A DNA stretch of 8,347 bases, taken from Streptosporangiaceae bacterium. GTDB lineage: Bacteria > Actinomycetota > Actinomycetes > Streptosporangiales > Streptosporangiaceae. Made by a program: the position numbers and the translations under genes. This document shows, in pieces, positions 5,288 to 8,347 of the stretch. Every line of letters begins with the position of its first letter. The stretch's first letter is position 1. Location of the stretch: NCBI GenBank assembly GCA_030040475.1, contig JASHTQ010000604.1, positions 1 to 8,347 on the forward strand, in the 5' to 3' direction. Below the pieces are notes generated by a model. The model was not told where the DNA came from, searched no databases, and worked only from the letters and a program-made list of their open reading frames with translations.

Positions 5288-7156
5288 GTGGAGCACCCGC
5301 TGGCAATGGACATCGAGGCGATGCGGCGCGCCGGTTATGCCACCGTCGACATGCTCGTCGCCCGGCTGGCCGACCCCGAGACCGATCCGGTGCTGCGCCG
5401 CGCGGGCGCGGCGCAGATGCGGGCCCGGCTCGGCGGCCCGCCACCGGAACAGGCAGGGGACTACGGCGCGGTGCTGGCGCGGGTGGTCGCGGACGTGCTG
5501 CCGTATGCGGCGCGGACCGATCACCCCGGATACTTCGCCTTCGTGCCGAGCTTCACCACCTGGCCTGCCGCGCTGGCCGAACTCATGGCCGCCGCGGCCA
5601 ACCCGTACTGCGGGGCGTGGATGGAGTCGGCCGGCGCCGCTCAGGTCGAGCTCGAGGTCACCGGTTGGTTCCGCACCTGGCTCGGAATGCCCGCTGGCAC
5701 CGCCGGCGTGCTCGTGAGCGGCGGCTCGGCCGCCAACCTCACGGCGCTGCTCGTCGCGCGCGAGGCCGCCGGAGGGCCTTCCGAGGACACCGTCGTATAC
5801 GTGTCGGATCAGGCTCACTCGTCCCTCGCCCGGACCGCGCGGGCGATGGGCCTGCGGCCCCAGCAGGTGCGGGTGCTGCCGACCGACGATCGCTGGCGGC
5901 TTTTGCCGGATACGGTCACCGCGGCCGTCCGGGCGGATCGCGGCGCGGGCCGGGTGCCCTTCGCCTTGTGCGCCAGCGCCGGATCGACGAACACCGGCGC
6001 CGTCGATCCGCTCGCCGACCTCGCCGATGTCTGCGCCGCCGAGGGTCTATGGCTGCATGTCGATGCTGCCTACGGCGGCTTCGCTGCGCTTACCCAGAAA
6101 GGGCGAGCGGCGCTGGCCGGCATCCACCGCGCCGACTCGGTGACGCTGGATCCGCACAAATGGCTCTACCAGCCGATGGAGTGCGGCTGCGTGCTGGTCC
6201 GCGACGGTGCCCGTCTCGAGCGCACGTTCGCGATCCACCCCGACTATCTCGACAGCGACGCCACGCAGGGCGCCGGCGAGGTCAACTTCGCCGACCGGGG
6301 GCTGCAGCTGTCCCGTGGCTTCCGGGCGCTCAAGGTCTGGGTGACCGTGCACACCTTCGGCCTGGCCGCCTTCCGCGCCGCTATCCAGCGCAACCTCGAG
6401 CTGGCGGAGTTCGCGGAGGCGCTGATCCGCGGCCATGCCGAACTCACCCTCATGGCGCCCGCGACGCTCGGGATCGTCTGTTTCCGCCGTGAATGGCCCG
6501 GCTGCGACGAGGCCGAAACCGAGCGCCGTGGCACGGCCCTCGCCGAAGACCTGGAACGCAGCGGCGCGGCGCTGGTCTCAACGACCCGGCTGGCCGGCCG
6601 GCACGCCATCCGGCTCTGCGTCCTGAACCCGACCAGCTCCGAAGAGCACGTGCGGCAGGTCATCGAGCATTTCGCCGGCGCGCCTGTCCAGCCGGCCGGG
6701 TCACGCGGCGGAGCCTACGCCGATTCCCGTGCCGATGTCATCGCCGACCCGGACGGCGACGTGCTGAGCGCCGTCCCCCTGCTCTCCGGCGTGACCGAGT
6801 CAACCATCGACGCCGTCCGCGCCCGCGGTGTCGTGGTGGACGCGGCCGCCGGACAGGAGATCATCCGTCGCTGGGATGCCGACCGGTCGTTCTATCTCGT
6901 GCTTTCCGGCCGCTACGACGTCAGCATCGAGGCCCGGCCGATCCGCGCTCTCGGCCCCGGTGACCACTTCGGCGAGCTCGCCGCCCGTGACTGGGGAGGC
7001 GGCTACGGCTATGCCCGCACCGCCACGGTCAGCTGCGCGGAACCCGGTCAGCTTCTCAAACTGACCAGGGAGGACTTCCAGTGGCTTGTCGATGTCGAGC
7101 CGGCCGTCAAGGCCGGGCTCGCCAAGGTTCTGGCCGAACGCCTCCGGCATCGTTAA
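5288..7156 (+). CDS. Group II PLP-dependent (aromatic amino acid type) decarboxylase fused to a cyclic-nucleotide-binding domain
   Basis: 622 residues from the GTG at 5288, with GGAG at 5278-5281; ATG at 5306 is an alternative. Residues 1-470 are a full aromatic-L-amino-acid/group II decarboxylase: HPGYFAFVPSF near the N-terminus, SGGSAANLTAL (cofactor phosphate), SDQAHSS with His177 (stacks on the PLP ring in the family), HVDAAYGG with Asp259 (PLP pyridine nitrogen), and LDPHKWLYQP with Lys291 as the Schiff-base lysine. Residues about 490-620 are a second cNMP-binding domain: LSAVPLLSGV, FYLVLSGRYDV, FGELAARDW and ARTATV, with Glu563 and Arg577 of the phosphate-binding cassette present but five residues further apart than in the transporter's copy. 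Usual family length is about 470-500 residues, so the extra 130-150 are the fused domain. Expected reaction: cytosolic decarboxylation of an aromatic or related amino acid, possibly cyclic-nucleotide controlled. The catalytic loop looks atypical near Phe334, so aldehyde synthase activity cannot be excluded. Confidence 0.9.
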   Translation: MEHPLAMDIEAMRRAGYATVDMLVARLADPETDPVLRRAGAAQMRARLGGPPPEQAGDYGAVLARVVADVLPYAARTDHPGYFAFVPSFTTWPAALAELMAAAANPYCGAWMESAGAAQVELEVTGWFRTWLGMPAGTAGVLVSGGSAANLTALLVAREAAGGPSEDTVVYVSDQAHSSLARTARAMGLRPQQVRVLPTDDRWRLLPDTVTAAVRADRGAGRVPFALCASAGSTNTGAVDPLADLADVCAAEGLWLHVDAAYGGFAALTQKGRAALAGIHRADSVTLDPHKWLYQPMECGCVLVRDGARLERTFAIHPDYLDSDATQGAGEVNFADRGLQLSRGFRALKVWVTVHTFGLAAFRAAIQRNLELAEFAEALIRGHAELTLMAPATLGIVCFRREWPGCDEAETERRGTALAEDLERSGAALVSTTRLAGRHAIRLCVLNPTSSEEHVRQVIEHFAGAPVQPAGSRGGAYADSRADVIADPDGDVLSAVPLLSGVTESTIDAVRARGVVVDAAAGQEIIRRWDADRSFYLVLSGRYDVSIEARPIRALGPGDHFGELAARDWGGGYGYARTATVSCAEPGQLLKLTREDFQWLVDVEPAVKAGLAKVLAERLRHR

Positions 7157-7181
7157 GGTGCGCGGACCGACCCGAAGTCAT

Positions 7182-7207
7182 GGCCGCCGCGACATCAGCC
7201 GGCGGCC
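7182..7207. terminator. Weak inverted repeat between convergent gene ends
   Basis: GGCCGCC (7182-7188) and GGCGGCC (7201-7207) form a perfect 7-bp stem with a 12-base loop, located where the plus-strand decarboxylase and the minus-strand zinc-ribbon gene converge. The zinc-ribbon stop codon (7195-7197) lies in the loop. There is no T-tract on either side, so terminator function is uncertain. Confidence 0.3.
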
Positions 7208-7470
7208 TCGTGGCCGAGGATGCGATCGGCCAGGACTATGTCGCCGGACCAGCCGCAGGCTCCGCAGAAGCAGGCGAAGATGCGATCCGGGCCTGACCAG
7301 TACTCGGTGGCCAGGCCCTGGCCGCCGTCGGTGAGGGACAGCGCGGCCGCGCAGGCCGGGCAGTACCGCGGCGCGTCCCGGCGGTGCCGCTCGGCGTCCG
7401 CCGGGAACCACCCGCGCCGCGTGTCCGGGACCAAGGGACCCAAGGGACCCAAGGGACCCATGGGACCCAT
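7195..7470 (-). CDS. Small zinc-ribbon protein with N-terminal Gly-Pro-X repeats, function unknown
   Basis: 91 residues if started at the ATG at 7470; a second ATG at 7461 and a TTG at 7479 are in frame, and no clear Shine-Dalgarno singles one out. Residues 1-13 are MGPMGPLGPLGPL, produced by a 9-bp tandem repeat. The rest contains CPAC (Cys37, Cys40) and CFCGACGW (Cys67, Cys69, Cys72), an arrangement expected for a zinc ribbon. Third codon positions are almost all G or C in this frame across residues 30-91, as in the neighbouring genes, which argues that this strand is the coding one. The gene starts about 50 bases after the Rieske oxygenase stop and points the same way, so co-transcription is likely. 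A zinc-ribbon or small redox/metal-binding partner of that oxygenase is possible but unproven. The frame stays open upstream to 7665 inside the oxygenase gene; that extension would overlap it by 145 bases and is not favoured. Confidence 0.55.
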   Translation of the reverse strand: MGPMGPLGPLGPLVPDTRRGWFPADAERHRRDAPRYCPACAAALSLTDGGQGLATEYWSGPDRIFACFCGACGWSGDIVLADRILGHEAAG

Positions 7471-7479
7471 GGGACCCAA
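7427..7479. repeat. 9-bp tandem repeat (GGGACCCAA/GGGACCCAT), five perfect-length units plus one 8-base unit
   Basis: On the plus strand the units are GGGACCAA (7427-7434, one C short), GGGACCCAA (7435-7443 and 7444-7452), GGGACCCAT (7453-7461 and 7462-7470) and GGGACCCAA (7471-7479). Read on the minus strand they encode Gly-Pro-Met/Leu, and they supply the candidate ATG and TTG start codons of the zinc-ribbon gene. The plus strand also reads as Gly-Pro-Lys/Met in one frame. Confidence 0.9.
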
Positions 7480-7520
7480 GGGCCGCGACGGACCCGAGGA
7501 GCCCGGGAGCGCGCTGACGG

Positions 7521-8347
7521 TCAGCTCTGCGCCGCCTTCCGGTTCTCGTGGGCCTTGATGTGGAGTTTCTTCAGGGCGTCGGCTTGCGGGCTGAACCTCG
7601 AGGAGGCGCGGTCGATGAAGTCGATCGCGAACGTCGCGCCGGAGTCGAACTTGTTCTTCTCGCACGGCAGATCGATCCGGTCGCGGTAGTCACGGTAGAC
7701 GCCGAGCGGATCCTCGCCGCGGGCGACCCGGCCCATCTGCTCCTTGAACATCCGGCGCAGCATCGTCACGCCGATGTCGGAGCGGCCGAGGTGCTCGACC
7801 GTGCGGTCGGTGATCGCGCCCTGGGTCACCCAGGCCATCATGTCCTGGCCCTCGACGTAGTCGACCCGGTGCCGGCCGCTGGCGTCGTGGACCGGGATCT
7901 GGTAGTCGGGCACCTGCGGCTGGTCCGGGTACTCGACCCCGGCCGGCGCGTGCACGGTGTACAGCATGAACCTCGTCGTGGTCCGGTCGACCGGGACCCG
8001 GATCTGCATCTGCTCGATGTTCGCGCCGCCGACCCGCATGTTGTAGGGGAACACAAGCGGGTGGCCGATCTTCCAGTCGTCGTCCTCCTCGCTGGCGCCC
8101 TCGACCACCCGGCGCTTGATGATGCCCCACTCGAACTCGTCGAAGCCGACCTTGACGTGCTTCTTGCCGAACGACGCCGGCGCGCCGAACCCCTGGTGCC
8201 GCGCCATGAACTCGAAGAACCTGCCGTGCAGCCACTCGGTGTGGTGCGGGTCGACCGCGTTCTCCATGATCTGCACGAAGTTGCACGGCAGCTCGGTCCA
8301 GCCGATGTCGCGCACGCCGTCCATCACGAACACGTCGAACCGCGGCA
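7521..8347 (-). CDS. Rieske-type aromatic ring-hydroxylating oxygenase, large (alpha) subunit, catalytic domain; 5' end beyond the window
   Basis: The frame is open on the minus strand from the right edge to the TGA at 7523-7521, giving 274 visible residues. The N-terminal Rieske [2Fe-2S] domain would lie outside the window. The visible part is the catalytic helix-grip domain. MENAVDPHHTEWLHG contains the D-x2-H-x4-H motif (visible Asp32, His35, His40) that in this family supplies two His ligands to the mononuclear Fe(II) and the Asp bridging to the Rieske centre. A second conserved block, GQDMMAWVTQGAITDRTVEH then LGRSD, is typical of the phthalate/phenoxybenzoate-dioxygenase-like branch and probably carries the third (Asp) ligand. 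The expected reaction is O2-dependent hydroxylation or O-demethylation of an aromatic compound using electrons from a separate reductase, which is not in view. The substrate cannot be assigned. The small zinc-ribbon gene follows in the same direction. Confidence 0.9.
   Translation of the reverse strand, partial: PRFDVFVMDGVRDIGWTELPCNFVQIMENAVDPHHTEWLHGRFFEFMARHQGFGAPASFGKKHVKVGFDEFEWGIIKRRVVEGASEEDDDWKIGHPLVFPYNMRVGGANIEQMQIRVPVDRTTTRFMLYTVHAPAGVEYPDQPQVPDYQIPVHDASGRHRVDYVEGQDMMAWVTQGAITDRTVEHLGRSDIGVTMLRRMFKEQMGRVARGEDPLGVYRDYRDRIDLPCEKNKFDSGATFAIDFIDRASSRFSPQADALKKLHIKAHENRKAAQS

Noticed and set aside
4270..5313. Long minus-strand open frame (about 347 codons) opposite the MFS gene
   Set aside because: The product is a Gln/Arg/His-rich low-complexity sequence, and the plus strand encodes clear transmembrane and cNMP-binding domains.
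3577..7156. Biosynthetic gene cluster or encapsulin-type compartment suggested by the cNMP domains
   Set aside because: No shell protein, scaffold synthase or tailoring set is present in the window, and cNMP domains alone do not imply one.
7220..7558. Plus-strand collagen-like open frame (GTKGPKGPKGPM...)
   Set aside because: The Gly-Pro-X run is forced by the 9-bp repeat. Codon third-position bias and the CxxC/CxCxxC motifs support the minus strand as the coding one.
7195..7665. 156-residue version of the zinc-ribbon protein starting at 7665
   Set aside because: It would overlap the Rieske oxygenase coding end by 145 bases, and the added residues read as an off-frame Arg-rich shadow of that gene.

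Overview
The window comes from a GC-rich actinomycete: GTG starts are common, third codon positions are mostly G or C, a secreted Ig-like protein is present, and the enzyme families are typical of soil Actinobacteria. I cannot name a genus from the sequence. No rRNA, tRNA, CRISPR array, transposase or integrase was seen.

Layout, left to right. (1) Positions 1-1826 hold two tightly coupled plus-strand genes that together form a split PEP-synthase/PPDK-like phosphotransferase. The first is the swivelling phospho-histidine subunit, cut by the left edge. The second is a stand-alone ATP-grasp (PPDK N-terminal) subunit. The arrangement resembles the two catalytic subunits of phenylphosphate synthase. 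(2) Positions 1827-3285 hold a monocistronic secreted protein with a signal peptide, Ig-like modules and an aromatic-rich tail. It is followed by a hairpin, three short direct repeats and a strong intrinsic terminator. (3) Positions 3290-3527 on the minus strand carry the decayed remains of a RelE-type toxin gene with no antitoxin. (4) Positions 3577-7156 hold a two-gene plus-strand operon: a 12-TM MFS transporter and a group II PLP-dependent (aromatic amino acid type) decarboxylase. Each has a cyclic-nucleotide-binding domain fused to its C-terminus. (5) Positions 7195-8347 on the minus strand hold a Rieske-type ring-hydroxylating oxygenase large subunit, cut by the right edge. Downstream of it is a small zinc-ribbon protein whose start lies in a 9-bp tandem repeat encoding Gly-Pro-X.

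How the parts may work together. The most notable unit is the transporter-decarboxylase pair. The simplest model is that the decarboxylase makes an amine (or aldehyde) from an amino acid and the transporter moves that product or its precursor, with both proteins gated post-translationally by the same cyclic nucleotide. This is inference; the domains, gene order and coupling are read from the sequence. The split phosphotransferase and the Rieske oxygenase both belong to families that act on aromatic compounds, but they lie in separate transcription units and no shared pathway is shown.
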